64,000 bases of DNA from Paralvinella palmiformis (GCA_025642065.1 JAODUP010000407.1:83501-147500), one strand, 5' to 3'. Numbered from the stretch's first letter, positions 1-13,084 are shown. The notes: generated from the letters alone by a model not told the origin. Made by a program: numbers and translations.

Positions 1-331
1 CCTTCATCCTCGATAGATAGGAGATGACGAAGAAAGGATGGGCCTTGATCGGCGGCCTCTCGGGTTGTTGTTCACCATCCGTCTGGCCGCCATATTGGAC
101 GCAGGGATCTCTTTCGTAATAGTTAATCCGATCGTCGGCGAAAGGTCGACTCCTCGGCTTGATCTTTGTACAGTATATATAGCCGTAGAGTAGACCCAAT
201 AGAAGGGCGACGCCGCCAAGGATCCCGGCCGTCATGATGAGCTCGGTTCCCGACTCGGTGTCTTCCACGACTGGATGACCTTCGCCGGCGCTACCCAACG
301 TGGTGCTCACAATATCCATGACGGTCAACAT
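1..331 (-). CDS. Small single-pass membrane protein, local family copy 1 (partial, runs off window)
   Basis: Function unknown. Read on the minus strand from the ATG at 331-329, which has an in-frame TAA nine bases before the neighbouring codons, the frame stays open for 110 codons to the window edge. Residues about 28-54 are hydrophobic and end Tyr-Gly-Tyr-Ile-Tyr-Cys, followed by Lys-Ile-Lys-Pro-Arg, a typical stop-transfer. There is no signal peptide, so a type III orientation (N-terminus outside, C-terminus in the cytoplasm) is inferred. Residues 67-75 read DDRINYYERD-like and 95-101 IKAHPFF, then VISYLSRMK. The same blocks occur at 28149-28520 and 21958-22347 and, weaker, at 4891-5199. 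The C-terminal ~15-20 residues lie outside the window. An open frame in another phase (4-219) is a shadow, because only this phase carries the family blocks. Confidence 0.85.
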   Translation of the reverse strand, partial: MLTVMDIVSTTLGSAGEGHPVVEDTESGTELIMTAGILGGVALLLGLLYGYIYCTKIKPRSRPFADDRINYYERDPCVQYGGQTDGEQQPERPPIKAHPFFVISYLSRMK

Positions 332-1684
332 TGGAGACGATTATCGCAGTGGAGCGTCGTAGAAGACCATCTTTAATTAGTGAAAGCCTAAGGCTGGCCC
401 AGAAGATTTTCATTTCGACGCATCCATGATCGACGTTCTACATCTCGAACGCGCTTAACGGTTACAACCAAAATATTCCGTTATCCTTAATCCGTTGATA
501 TTACACGGACGATGTATCAAGTTGGGGCATCGTATTGGAGCTGTCACCAGGTGCCAAACAGCTCATACGTCTCTATGCTACCGACGACAACAGGCCAACA
601 GGTGGTGCAAATTGTGTGTCGCAAATTGCCGTAATCTCTGATTCCGAACTAGAGCCTCTAATCAGTGCCTGTCTCCAATAAGTACCACACTGAGTGAGTG
701 AGGCGAAGACGCTGACGCCAACGAAGATATGGCTATGAACTTAGCGCGCTATTGCCATGATAATGTTGACGGCCCGCATACATCGTGGTATACGGACGTC
801 ATCTTGCCGACGTATGTGGCCGAGCACCAAACAACATAGGGCTCGTCAATCAATATGCGGCATGGATGGCAAATAAGCGACAACCCGTCGTTGCCTAGCT
901 CAGGGGGTGGTCGGTTTTGGCAAATCTCCGCCATAAAACTGGATACCTAATAATGTACCGACCGCATAGAATACACCTGACATGTGTAGACCGATAGTGG
1001 CCACCAATGATTTAGTCATGTCTGTTTGTGTACAAGTGTGAATTGTTGGCCGCGTGTGTGTGTGTGCGTGTGCGCGCGCGCGTGTGTGTGTGTTTGGATG
1101 TGTGTGCGTGTACATAATTATTGGTCTGTGTACGCGTGACCTTGATAACTAAATCAGGTTCATTCGCGGAAGAGCTCTAGCAGAGTTCAGAACCCATGTA
1201 TAACATCATACCTAGAAGATAACAATCAATGACAGCCTAACACTTCTCTACATTGTCTGGTATCTAGGATATCACAGGTGTCAATAATTCTTCATCTCTG
1301 ATTCCACCTTGTAATATATTTTTATACAAAATACACTGAAAATAGAGAGCAGTTTTATTGATGAAGAAATCAACATACGCAATCACTCGCCTTAATCTGC
1401 TCGCACCTTGGCAGTATATGTGATAATTATTTAACCGTGCTGATAAGAATTGATTTTGTTCGATAAGTGCTAGCACATGACTTGTCGTAGTTGTTGTTTA
1501 CGTCATAAAGTGATTCCCTTATGTCGTTGTTGTAGATTTGAACTGCGGCAAAAAGACAACAAATATGTTAACTAAGTTAAGGCGTTCAATTAACCCTTGA
1601 TCAGTTTATAATATACCAATCACACTAACAGCTCATTGTCTGGATATTTCTTTAAAACTCCAAGACTTCAACAACGATAGGAAT

Positions 1685-1695
1685 GTGTGTGCGCG

Positions 1696-1732
<37 letters not shown>
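1685..1732. repeat. (TG)n microsatellite
   Basis: Nearly uninterrupted TG dinucleotides after a short GC-alternating start. Confidence 0.95.
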
Positions 1733-1734
<2 letters not shown>

Positions 1735-3116
1735 ATCTGAATTGATTTTTCACGTTCGGTGATTTTATCTACTAAAGGTACAAATCGGAAATTGATTGGT
1801 TTAAATTTAATCAATACTTCGCGGTTATATTAATTTTCTGAATAGTAAAAAAAAAGATAAGGGTACTCATGAAGTACGGCAGTGAAGATGGTTAGTCACC
1901 ACTTCTCGAAGCCCACTGACTAATGCACGGTTATTAACTATTTTTGCCCTAATCTGTCTTGTTTCTTAGCAGAGAAAGGTTGGTGAGTGTTACAGCAGAC
2001 TCAGTAAAGAAGCACCCTGTTAGAATCTGAGCACCTTACAAGGATATCAAACTTCCATGTCTCTTCCCTAATCAGAGTTTAGCCAGCAAAGTATCCGTGG
2101 CCTTTATCAGGCAGCCTTGGGTTATCTAAAAGAACCTGCTAACGCAACGCTTTTGTTGACCAAGAGAGACTTGTAACCTAGAACAAGGTGGAATAACTCG
2201 AATTTAATGAAAGTGTAAAGAATAACACAAAGGAATAGTGATAACCCTCTATAAAAAGAAATCTCTTTGCTTCTACTTATTTTCTAACATCCTAAATTTC
2301 ATTTTACATGAGTATTTAGGATTTACAATTTTACGATTCTAAATTGTCACAATTCATTTACTTGTCGTCATCATCATCATCATCAGCAGCAGCATCATTA
2401 TTATCGTCCCTATTCTATCAGTAGCATTTTGACAATTTAAAATTTCCACAATAATAATGACGAAATATACCTGCTATCATAGATATAGGGAAATAATCCA
2501 AATTACTGGAAGGCTGCCATTACGGCTGCACCGAAAGGCAGATTCGAAGGCGGGAAGGAGAATACTGAAATGCTCTGACGTCACATCGGCGCTCTCTAGA
2601 CTGACGCGGAATATAGTTTCTCTTGAGCGTTAATTTCTGAGCCATTTTGAATCATCTTCCTCTTGTCAGGTTCCTTCTGGCTCAAATTGATATGGTTATA
2701 TATCATTCATGACGTGATTTTAATAATTCTTTGCTCACACTTGTTTATATGATTTTGTACGGGCTCTACATACTTCAGGTCAACCGGATACCCTGAAGTG
2801 ACGTCAACATTCAGGAACTTCTAGTATCTGTCAATCTTCAAAATGGTGGCACCCATAGGCCACTAAAAGTCGATTAATCAGCACTTTTAACTGGATTATT
2901 TAATATGTGGGTGATCGTCTACGTGCAATATAGAATATTTCTGTATGTTTGTGTGTAATGTAGAATATTTGTGCCATGATGTTCATTTACTTGTTTACTC
3001 ATTTACTCAAATCCATGAAAAGTAATATCACATTTGTGTACTGAATACAATTAAGATAACCTTGTCATGTTTATCTCGTTCAGCATTAGCGCTGGTCACA
3101 CGCATACCTGGCACGT

Positions 3117-3232
3117 ATGGCCGAGTGGCGAAACTCTGGGGGAGCATATTTAACAAACACAGGTATGATCAGGATACGAACCCACAACATGGAACTTTGA
3201 AGCCTAGCGCTCTAACAACTGCACCGTCTGTA
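3117..3232 (-). repeat. tRNA-derived SINE remnant
   Basis: On the minus strand, 3232 down to about 3175 reads like the 5' part of a tRNA. An A-box-like TGCAGTTGTTAGAGCGC is followed about 25 bases later by a B-box-like GGGTTCGTATCC. No complete acceptor stem or clear anticodon loop is seen, so this is a retroposed relic rather than a working tRNA gene. On the plus strand the same segment also begins with GTATGGCCGAGTGGC, which resembles a tRNA-Ser/Leu A box, so the repeat may contain two tRNA-like ends. No target-site duplication was found. Confidence 0.5.
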
Positions 3233-4373
3233 CACCCACTCCACCCGAAGATGATTAATATATTCAATCAGAAGAACAATATGACATGGCTTAGTACGGG
3301 AAGGTTGCGTCGGTATTGCGTGAGAGTCAATCGTTATCAGACCACAATGTCTGATTTAAATGGTTAAACACCGACCAGCTATCAGGTGCTAACTATTGGA
3401 AATAGTTCGACAACCGATGATAAAATAGCCGATATATATCAAGTGATAAAGCAGTCTGTGATTATATACGATATCACTAACCAAACGTTCACTTGATGCT
3501 CCGAAATATATAATGCTAACAGCGACTAGAGACCTACCTATCTCATATAATTTTATCGATTGCAGTTAATTCTGCGGCTGTTGTGTTCCGATTCCGTACC
3601 TTGAGCCAAGAGACAGCGTACCTGTGCTGCGGATGGACTCGAATGATATATGGGAGGTCACGATCCTAGAAATATGTACAATATAAGGTGTGCCAGATAG
3701 CATAATCCAACGACAATCCACTTACCATTGGTAAACGAAACACGGCATGGGGGGTTGACTTTTTCGAGTCTCTAATCAAAATTAGTTTTAATAATAAGTT
3801 ATCCACATGTTATGACGTCTGTACCGAACACCTCCATTATGGAAAAACACCTTTATTAAAAAAAACATTATATTATTTATATACTTATTAAACTTGTTAC
3901 TGCGGTGGAAATTAATAAATGTAATCGAGCCGTTACCATCGCTCAGATTCCTGACGAACGGTTCTTGCCATACACCAACCTAATCATGATAAGGCATTGT
4001 CATATTTTCCAAACGTGATATACATTTATAAGGTGAAAATTGGTTAACCCTGACATGAACCTGTTTTGTGCAAGGTATTGTATAGTTCAATCTCTAGACA
4101 GCGCTCGTCAAGATGACGGCTTTATTATACTTCGGTGTGTAACCAAAAGGTATAACAATCATAATTGATAGCATCAATATACCTACGAGACAATCACGAT
4201 TATCGCTTACTAGACAGTACTCAATATTGATAAATTTACCAATATATAACCACTCGGTAGAGATGTGTGAAATAAGGTCTTTTATTTCTAATTTTAAGCT
4301 TCAAATGTTATTTATTCCATACTTAGTTATGCACATTTATTGGCGCGCTCGAGTGTGTGTGTTTGTGTATCTG

Positions 4374-4376
<3 letters not shown>

Positions 4377-4435
<59 letters not shown>

Positions 4436-4476
4436 GTATGTATATGTATGTTTTGTGTGTGTGTGTGTGGGGGGGG
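4377..4476. repeat. (TA)n / (TG)n microsatellite with poly-G
   Basis: About 50 bases of pure TA, then TATG and TG units, ending in a run of nine or so G. Confidence 0.95.
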
Positions 4477-4890
4477 GTGTGTTTACTTCCGTTTCTGTGT
4501 CTGATCAAATCGTTGTCAGTATATACGTGTGTCTATACAGGTTTTCCAGGGATTAAAATAGTCTTCCTAGAAGAGGAAAGTATAATAAAAACACAATACA
4601 TTATTATATTTATACAAACAACGTGCTTATACTTTAATTCCTAAATGCCCATCGAGCCATTTTGAATGTTTTAGAAAAAGAAGATTAACATAGACACACA
4701 GATATCTTCATATTAGCAATAGGCCTCACTGATATGCTTTTATATGATAGCACGATGTCATAATCCAAAGTGCAATAACCACAATAAGCGGCTTACAACA
4801 TGTAAGTAGGTCATCATACAGCGTAGCAATCTTACACGCCGACTGATAGCCGAAGAGACACTAAAATAACGCAACAGTGTCAAGAAATCT

Positions 4891-5199
4891 TCAATATCTG
4901 GTACTAGATCCCGTTGATGGTTGGTTGTCATGGCGATCGGTGGTATTCCTCGAAGCGGCGAAGAAGGGGTGGATTTTCTTCTGAGTTCTGTGAAACTGAT
5001 TGCCATCTACCTGGCCGACTCTATAATGGTCACTACCATCTCTTTGATAGTAGTTGCATCTGTCGTCGGGATAAAGCCGATGACGGCGTTTCATCGACGA
5101 ACAATAGACATAGGCGTACATGAGACTGAGGAGAAAGGCCACTGCTCCGAGTACCGCTGCCGCTAATAGTAGTATATCCCGGGGTGAATTGAGGTCCAT
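4891..5199 (-). CDS. Small single-pass membrane protein, local family copy 2 (divergent)
   Basis: Function unknown. The ATG at 5199-5197 begins a 102-residue frame, with an in-frame TGA upstream that decides the start. The N-terminus is almost absent: residues 9-33 are already the hydrophobic helix, rich in Ala and Leu and ending Tyr-Ala-Tyr-Val-Tyr-Cys. Then come SSMKRRHR (in place of the Lys-Ile-Lys-Pro-Arg of the other copies), DDRCNYYQRD (about 45-54), KKIHPFF (about 74-80) and a C-terminus QPSTGSSTRY. The order of blocks matches the other three copies, but Ile-Asn is changed to Cys-Asn, Glu-Arg-Asp to Gln-Arg-Asp and Lys-Ala-His to Lys-Ile-His. It could be a functionally diverged paralogue or an ageing copy, though no stop or frameshift is present. 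It lies in the same direction as copy 1, about 4.6 kb away. Confidence 0.75.
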   Translation of the reverse strand: MDLNSPRDILLLAAAVLGAVAFLLSLMYAYVYCSSMKRRHRLYPDDRCNYYQRDGSDHYRVGQVDGNQFHRTQKKIHPFFAASRNTTDRHDNQPSTGSSTRY

Positions 5200-5845
5200 T
5201 GCATCCGACGTTCATGCGGCATCCGGGGGTTGGAGCACCGTACAATGCTAAATCCCAAAGACAGGTTTAAATGTTTCGGTAATGGACGAACGACGTCTAA
5301 TTGGCGAGCGCGTATCCAGATGAACTGCAATATACTTTAGAACAAAAACTGAAGCCGCAAACGAAGATCCAATTATACAAAGGTTTTACATTTCCATGTA
5401 CATAACAACCAGAATCGAGAAAGATCTAAGCCAAATTTCTCCTATCCCAACGTTTTATATCGAGAAAATGTCTGCGTGTTCCTACCGCGAATGGCAATAT
5501 ATTTATTATTCCAATATTTCATCGATGTCCATAATCTCTTGGAACACGTTCGGTTTACGTGATTGCTCAATAAATCGATAATAATATCGAGACAGATCTC
5601 GTTAAGTTCAGTAAACGAAGCTTCGTGCTATTTTTAAATTTCGTTTCGGGTGTTTCCTAAATCCCTTACAGCAATGGCGAAGAGCTTCTTAAGTAGAGCA
5701 GATCCAAGGTCAAGCACCGGGTCGGCGTAGAATATGAGATTGGCAACTGGAGGAGGTGGAGATAATGTCCGACGAATTATGGATATGTTATGCCTCTGAT
5801 TCGGTCCCGTAAATAGCACTAACTATGAATCGTCCACTCATTGTT

Positions 5846-5971
<126 letters not shown>

Positions 5972-7820
5972 TTTATCCGTCAAATGCCTGCAATAATATC
6001 AGTCCGTGTGCGTGTTGTTATACCGCTTAATATTTACGCTGTTGTGCTTGAAATGGGTCGTATTTGCATTATTATTGTCGATGTTTCAAAGACCGCCCTC
6101 CACACATTAGGACGGATCGAGCCAGAAGAAGAAAACAGATATTTATCCGGATTACAAATTGCGTTCATGTGTTGATTGACCTGGACGGGAAATCTTCAAC
6201 TAATAGAGTAACTGGCAGTTGCCGGTCATAGGTTATCCGCTACAATTACCGCTATGAATCGTTTTCGACCGACTCCCCGTAAATATGCAAATCACATCGG
6301 TACTGTACTCATCCCAACGGGATGTCACGTGATATACATACAACCGCGAGAGAAATTCATCGGGATGGCTTCTCCAGAGGATGAAGAAGAGAGTCGGCAT
6401 GCGACAGACAGGGCTAAGAAGAACACGGGATTAGTCTTAGTTGTAGACGGAAAATGGATTTCGTGATGGTAAGTTGTCAGACCACGGCCTAATACGGATA
6501 ACGTCGAATTGGATCACGACCGTCGCTGACGTCTGAAGTAATACGAACAAACAGCGGCAAACCGGATTAGAAGTGTCGCCACTTAATATCGTCCAAAAAT
6601 GGTCAGCGAATATAATGAAGATGAAGATAAGACTTTAAACTGCGCACTGAAGCTATTTGATAACAAAGATAAACAAGACTCCGAATACGTAAGACTAGAA
6701 TTAAACTGTTTATTGTCTTCTAGTTTTACGAAGTTAGCATTCTTAGATTGCTATTTTGTATATTATTATTCGCTGTGAGGTGAATGTTGTTTTCGTGGCG
6801 ATTAATATTTATTGTTCTATATTGTTCTTGTTTATTTGGTTGATAACGAAATAATAATATTCATTTAATAATGAACGTTTTCTTAAGTTCAATTCTCTAT
6901 CTATCTATCTATCTATCTATGCTCGTTATGCATAAAGCGCTCACGCACACAAACAAACACACACACACACACACACAGGTGTTTGTACATATACAGGTTA
7001 CAAGGTGTGATATAAATATTAAAATGCCATCCGATATTATATTAACTCTGACACAGATGTAAGACTCTGGTTCAATAACTTATTCGTCAAAAGATATTAA
7101 CTATTATATAATAGATCTCCACCGCCTTATTATGGAGCGCCCCATTGACCTGCATGACCTTGATCGGAAGCTTACATGCTTCCTCAAAGAGTGATAGGAT
7201 ATTGATATTACGTAGATAGTCAACTAAAAAGAACTGTTATATTCTCAGAAACCGTGGAGCTGGTTTTCTAAATAATTGTATCCGTTACGAATTACGACAG
7301 TCTGCATATTAACGTGGTTTCGTCACCAAAACAGTCTTAATTGTTGTGAAAAATAATATTATGATGGTAATTCATCACCGTATGCTAGTACTATTTTACT
7401 ATCTGATCTTATCAGTTTTAAATGATACATTTGCCTGTAGTTTGAAATATTTTTCACGTATTGACGACATTTCTCCAAGAACGTGTCTGTTCATGGCATA
7501 TTGTCTTATCCCGTATACTTGCTATCCGATGTATCACCATTTGATTTTAAAATTAAATCTAGTATTAAATATCTTTTATATTTCGATGACACAACTGTTA
7601 TGTGTATCGCTGGATTTTGATCAAACAAAGAGAATCTATTTGACATATCTACATTATATCAAATTATTATACCCGTCAATTATTTTTCCATTAGCCCTAA
7701 TTAGTCAATGAAACTAAAATATTTTTTTATTTTTTATTGTCTAGAAAAATACCCGCAATAGTGGTCCTTAACTTCCCTGCATCTTTTAAAGATTTTAATA
7801 AAAAGTCATTCACCCAATCA

Positions 7821-7822
<2 letters not shown>

Positions 7823-7910
<88 letters not shown>
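7823..7910. repeat. (AT)n microsatellite
   Basis: About 88 bases of uninterrupted AT dinucleotides. Confidence 0.95.
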
Positions 7911-7914
<4 letters not shown>

Positions 7915-8565
7915 GAACGGATTAATCACATATTTACAACTTATTGATTTTCAGTTACTTTTTGAGCAAAAATCTCTGACTCATTAAGGTAATGTTTAAT
8001 TATCAACTAGAAAATAGCATAATTAAATGACTACTAATATGATTACTAATAGTCGATAGCAGTGATTTCAGATAATACGAATTGAATGAGATCATTTCAT
8101 TTTGTAGAACATATTATATAATATAAAACAGAACGTTTTATAAACACCTTAACTCAACATATACAGAATTAAAACACGCATTCATTTGGTTCTGTGTAAT
8201 GCAAACTATTTTATCAGTCATGACATTTTTTTAATTAGGTGTGCATGTATAGGACATATTAAATTTACAGTCAGATTGTCTCAGGAAATAGTTTTTGATT
8301 TGGGAATTAATGAATCTCAGATAAAACCCGGCGTATTGATGATGTTAAAATCAGATCATTCAAGAAGAAATAATATGCACATATACTATATTTCTCAATG
8401 CTGTATATTTAATATAATGTTTGTCCAATTTTGACATGACTTAGTTATGTGCGATATCTTGGTATTATAATTCAATACATTTGGGTTAGTATTTCATATC
8501 ATTACACTTATATTGATCATGTTAATTGATTGTTGTACAGTTTTGACAACTAAGTGACGAAGATG

Positions 8566-9805
8566 GGATGATATTCCTAACAACCAGACTCTCCCTGTAC
8601 TATCATTTGCAGACGATCCTACAATCAGTGAATCATCAGCCAGTGTACAATCCTTTTATACTAGAATGAACACTGAACTTATTGGGATCTGTCAACGGTT
8701 CAGATCAAATAAACTTTGCCTAAATGCATTAAAACAAAATACATCATATCACCACCTGTTTAGACACATTATAATTAATGGGCAGACCATCGAAAGGATC
8801 AGTAATAATAGTTCAGGTAAAGGTTTATAATTTTTGGGAGTACATATAGACGAATTTATCTCATGAAAGTTTCATGTTGACCACATATGCAAGAAAATAT
8901 CTAGAGCGAATTATTTGCTGAGAAAGATAACTAATATCCTCACTAAGTCAATTACGTTAACACTATATCACACATTAGTGCAGTTTCACATTAATTATAG
9001 CATTCAAATCTGGGCAGGATCAATAAGCTACAAAAGAAATTCCTTCGTATTTTACACAGGAAATGTTATCTGGCGCACACTGACCCACTGTTTAAAGAAA
9101 GCATGATTCTAAAGCCAGATGGTCTTTATCGTGTTAATTGAATAGTTTTCATACATAAACTTAAAATGAATAAGCTTCAAAATTCTTTCAGAGAACTCAA
9201 CTATTTCGACAAGTTCGAACGTCTAATGCGAAGATTCTCCAGAAGACGGTTTTCCGAAAATGTACCTTTGCATAAATTTCCAAAAATATGGAATCAAATG
9301 AATTAAAGATATCGAGCCATCAAACTCGTTAATATACCAAAGAAATAATTCTGAACCCATCTTCTGAATCAATATGCCAGAAATGTTACTTGTTGTAACA
9401 CTAGATCTCGCCACTTCTTCGGTAATGTACTAATAAATTAATAGTTGTTGTTGCTTTACGTTAATGGCTGAATATGAATTTTCTGACGTGTATTCTCTCT
9501 ATACTGAATGTATTGTATAACTATTTAAGTTATTTTACTCGGGAACCACTCGGACCTCCGTCTCAAAACCAGCTCCAACATTGATATATTCTGTTTATTT
9601 CAATTTGTTTATAGTGGATGCTGGAAGACGACTATAGGGTCAAGCATCTTCTGCGGTATACTTAAGGATGAAATTATTACCTGTTCAACTATATTTGCTA
9701 TGGCATGCTGAAAATAAATTCTTTGATAGAAGTCGAATTGTTTGCATAGAGAGATATCATCAGCTTATCCAGCTTTAATTAAATTGAATTGAATAGGTAG
9801 CATTG
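8566..9805 (+). pseudogene. 5'-truncated, decayed LINE (non-LTR retrotransposon), 3' part of reverse transcriptase plus tail
   Basis: The plus-strand frame at about 8566 opens with DDIPNNQTLPVLSFADDPTI. Phe-Ala-Asp-Asp is the catalytic [YF]xDD box of non-LTR reverse transcriptases. It is followed by the usual downstream order: LNTEL-like at 8668, FRSNKLCLN (8699-8725), FLGVHIDE (8832-8855), FHVDHICKKISRANYLLRKI (about 8870-8930) and HTDPLFKESMILKPDGLYRVN (about 9078-9140). At least five in-frame stops and one or more frameshifts (near 9030) break the frame. The end around 9770-9805 has AATTG-like short repeats, typical of LINE 3' tails. The abrupt start just before the FADD box fits incomplete target-primed reverse transcription. 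The order resembles Jockey/CR1-type elements. The clade is an inference from memory. Confidence 0.8.
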
Positions 9806-12577
9806 CAGGAAAACTTGCAGGAAAAGATAACCTTTTTATAATGAAAGGCAATTTCAGAAATCATAAAAAGATCATTTGTTTCCTCTAATGTTGTTCGCTT
9901 AGATATTGAATGTTTTTTATCTAAATAAAAATGAAATAAATGGTTTTAATAAATCATTTCTCTAAAACAGACCTTGGCTGTAAACCCCGGGGCTCAGCCA
10001 CAATCTGTTTCCAATTAAGCTGTGCACCTCCTAAGGACAGAGTTGTTTTATTTAAATCATAGGCTTAAATCATAATTTATGTCACTACTAAAAATTAAAA
10101 GATCCAACTTTAAATATTTTTAATTTGTATTCTGTTTTGTTAATGTTTTGTGACAAATTTAATTTTTATTACTATTGCATTTATTTTTATTGACTATTTT
10201 GTAAGCATGCATTTACCATTAACTTCCAGTACTAAATATGAAATATTACTTTAAATCAATTGTTATTTATGCTAGATAATTATTTTTACATATATTTATA
10301 ATTAAATAACAACTAGATTTCAACATCATGCTGTCATACGGATCAGTGATAATTCGCCAAATATATGGCTGATGTGATCTTGGGCGATCAATACAAGAGA
10401 AGGCGTCAAGGGAAGCCATGGTAAACTGAATGAATTTGGAGATGATCTGCTAAGTGAAGTCACATTGCTTCTATGGATTCAGCGGATCAATTAGTTAAAA
10501 TTAAGCAATATCAAATATCAAAGAAAGTATAGGCTATTAACAACAAAGAACACGCAGTTGACTACCCGAAGCGAATGAAGCCCATCGCCGTAGATTTTGG
10601 CAAAGTTCAAAGGGACATTTTCAAAATCAGGGATGCTGTTAAAGTTTGGTTAGAACTGTCAGGTGACACGGAGACATCAAAATAACTGAACGTTGCAAGT
10701 AACTTGTAAACGTTCTCCAAACGAGCATTAACTGATATACGCTACCTCCATATTAGCATCGATCTCTGTTACATAGGAAAAAGGCTGAAATTGTGGTGAC
10801 ATTGTGGTGACATTGATGGTGCTTTAGAATGATGTAGTCATGGCTAGTAAAAGTGGCCCATTCAATCGATCCATTTTCAGCCGTAAGCTAATTCATTCAG
10901 TGTCTAATGCCGGCCCTAACTAATAGTATGTGCTATATATAAATGAAAGAAGAATTTAGTCCAGTTAGTGGAAAGTGTCTAATTTGCTAATTGTAGAGAA
11001 TTTGCTTTGGAAGAAGCAGTGATGTTACATTTGTAATCCCTAAAACACGAATAACAGAAGCTTTGTTTAGTTAATAGTAACAATTTTAAGTACATATATA
11101 TTTAGAGAAATCTTGTTTGTATGGCTTGTATGTATGTGTACTTTGTTTTCAAAATTCTTTTTTATCTATATACAATCTGTATATACCCTCACAACGTTAA
11201 CACACTTTGGTAAAGAAGCTTCAATGAACTTGCTTAAGCGCAACTTATTTGTTCTCTTGGTTATGCAAATCTTAATAATATAAGTAAGTAAACATGAGCA
11301 ACAACTACCAGAAAACATAATTAAAGATAATTAACAAGCAACCTGTCGAACTTAATACTGAAAATAGCATTGCGGTGCCTAAATAGATATTTTAAAATCT
11401 TATAAACTTTAGTTAATACACATTTAAACAATATATAAATCCATGTTTAAGTAAGACATTTATAACTTACAATCAAACATACTATCTGGTATAAGTTTTA
11501 CATTGATGAGACCTTATTAAATCTAGGACCACGAAAAATTGAGTGTTGGCACTGTACAAGGCACAGATACAATCTAACTAGTTAAATATTACAAAAAAAT
11601 GCACTTAAATCTAAGTATTTTCGTAGTTAAATGTTACAAAAAGCTACATTTATCTTGAGAACATCACATTTTAATCATTTGTTTGTTTGGGTGGGGGGGA
11701 TATAGATTTATTTGAATAACTGTATAATTCGATATAACATTAATTTTATATCTGCATTATGAATTACTAGATATATTCTGTACAAGAAATAAGCCAAAAT
11801 CTATAATATAGCATGCTATTTTTATAAAATCGTGAAAAGTCACATAAAATGGTATTCTTCCTCAGCTTGCATTTTCAGCATATTTGCACTTTTCCTTAAA
11901 CCAACCTGCAGCATTACATTAGGAGGTATTCAGGAACGTCATAAGAGAGCAAAAAATCTTTAGTTCAGCCACCAACTGAAATTTGTTATAAATACCCTAA
12001 GTTACATCGAGGTACAGTGGCTATCAAATAGACTGGTCTTGAATAAACACTAAAATCAGTGTTGTATTAAAACAGTTACTACCCATTTTGCTTACATACT
12101 GAAATTGATCAAGTAATGTATGTATCACTTGAAAGAAATACTCAGGTAATCCACATATCTGAAACTTTCAGATACATTTTGTATTTTAAAAAGCCGAGGA
12201 CAAAGACGTTGTATTGGGAGCCACATATATTGTGATTTGAATGTTTATTTATCTCACCTTCCCTTAAACAAATGTGTAATGAAGGTGAGAAAAGATATGG
12301 TGGTCTATACCGTCACCTAAATGGTGGCGTCAAGAGAATGGTTTCACAATCGCCCATTTTCCTCGGTAACAGGTCAATTCGTAACATCACCGGTTCAAAT
12401 TATTCGAATTCATCGCAAGTGATAGGGCCCGTATCTGATCAACAAGTATCCATATTGTATGTTAATTCTTTCTGTGCGACTAAATAAACATTAGCAAATA
12501 TAGCAGTGATTAACCACAACGATATTCCAATAACAGGCAAATACTGACAAAGACAGTAAGCGTGAAACCAATTTATT
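9806..12577. other. Intergenic, AT-rich, no clear gene
   Basis: Nothing with coding support. About 10320-10690 is slightly more GC-rich and has a short frame reading KPIAVDFGKVQRDIFKIRDA, possibly from an old repeat I cannot name. A small direct repeat of TTGTGGTGACA occurs at about 10790-10815. The 12272-12487 frame (71 codons) has no recognisable domain. Confidence 0.55.
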
Positions 12578-12591
12578 ACTAAAACGTAAGT
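12578..12591. repeat. Left target-site duplication of SINE copy
   Basis: ACTAAAACGTAAGT, identical to 12786-12799 on the other side of the SINE. Confidence 0.9.
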
Positions 12592-12785
12592 GATGATGAT
12601 GATGATGATTGGTTTTTATGGCCACTTTTGTACACATGGTAGGCTAAATGGGCCATGCGACCTCCAAATGTAATAAAGCGAAGTCAAAGATGAAATAACC
12701 TTCAGATATGCCCGCGCCGATATTCGAACACGGGTGGTAGTGATCTGTGATCTAACACGCTACTGCTAGACCACTCAAGTGCCCG
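12592..12785 (-). mobile_element. tRNA-derived SINE, best-preserved copy
   Basis: On the minus strand the element starts at 12785 with TCGGGCACTTGAGTGGTCT, contains an A-box-like TGGTCTAGCAGTAGCGTG, a B-box-like GTTCGAATA about 12735-12720, a non-tRNA body with TTTGGAGGTCGCATGGCCCA and AAAAGTGGCCATAAA, and ends in an (ATC)n tail. It is bracketed by perfect 14 bp duplications (12578-12591 and 12786-12799). That is the signature of insertion by a LINE-encoded machinery. Related pieces sit at 18296-18374, 23716-23865, 44324-44396 and 52241-52283. It is not a working tRNA gene because the acceptor and anticodon stems do not form. Confidence 0.88.
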
Positions 12786-12799
12786 ACTAAAACGTAAGT
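12786..12799. repeat. Right target-site duplication of SINE copy
   Basis: Perfect match to 12578-12591. Confidence 0.9.
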
Positions 12800-13010
12800 A
12801 AAACATATCGTAACGGCAGTGTTTTATAAACTAATAAAACACTACTTTTCTGTCCAATGAATGTGTTATATATGCTAATTCATAACAGGTTAGTAAAAGT
12901 CAGGATTATATTCATGAAGCATATTATGACGACATCTTACCGATGATGGGAAAATCAGGATGTGGCAAGATGTCGAGAAATGTGATAGAATACGTTAGTC
13001 ACAAAAATGA

Positions 13011-13084
<74 letters not shown>

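Larger units (their letters stand above)
332..4890. other. Intergenic, microsatellites and one tRNA-like SINE remnant
   Basis: No supportable gene is seen. The stretch holds a GT/GC tract (1051-1094), a (TG)n tract (1685-1732), a short (TCA)n/(CAG)n tract (about 2370-2396), a tRNA-like remnant near 3100-3232 (listed separately) and a long (TA)n tract with adjoining TG and a poly-G run (4377-4476). Open frames over the TA/TG tract encode only Tyr-Ile or Val-Cys dipeptide runs and are not genes. Confidence 0.7.

Noticed and set aside
4..219. 71-codon minus-strand frame starting with TTG
   Set aside because: It overlaps the family gene at 1-331 in another phase. Only the 331-1 phase carries the helix, KIKPR and HPFF blocks.
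6254..6466. 70-codon ATG frame followed by a donor-like GGTAAGTT
   Set aside because: The stop precedes the donor, no domain is recognisable and no acceptor partner was found.
7346..7711. 121-codon frame with hydrophobic segments, receptor-like at first sight
   Set aside because: GTG start, composition follows the AT bias, no receptor signature residues.
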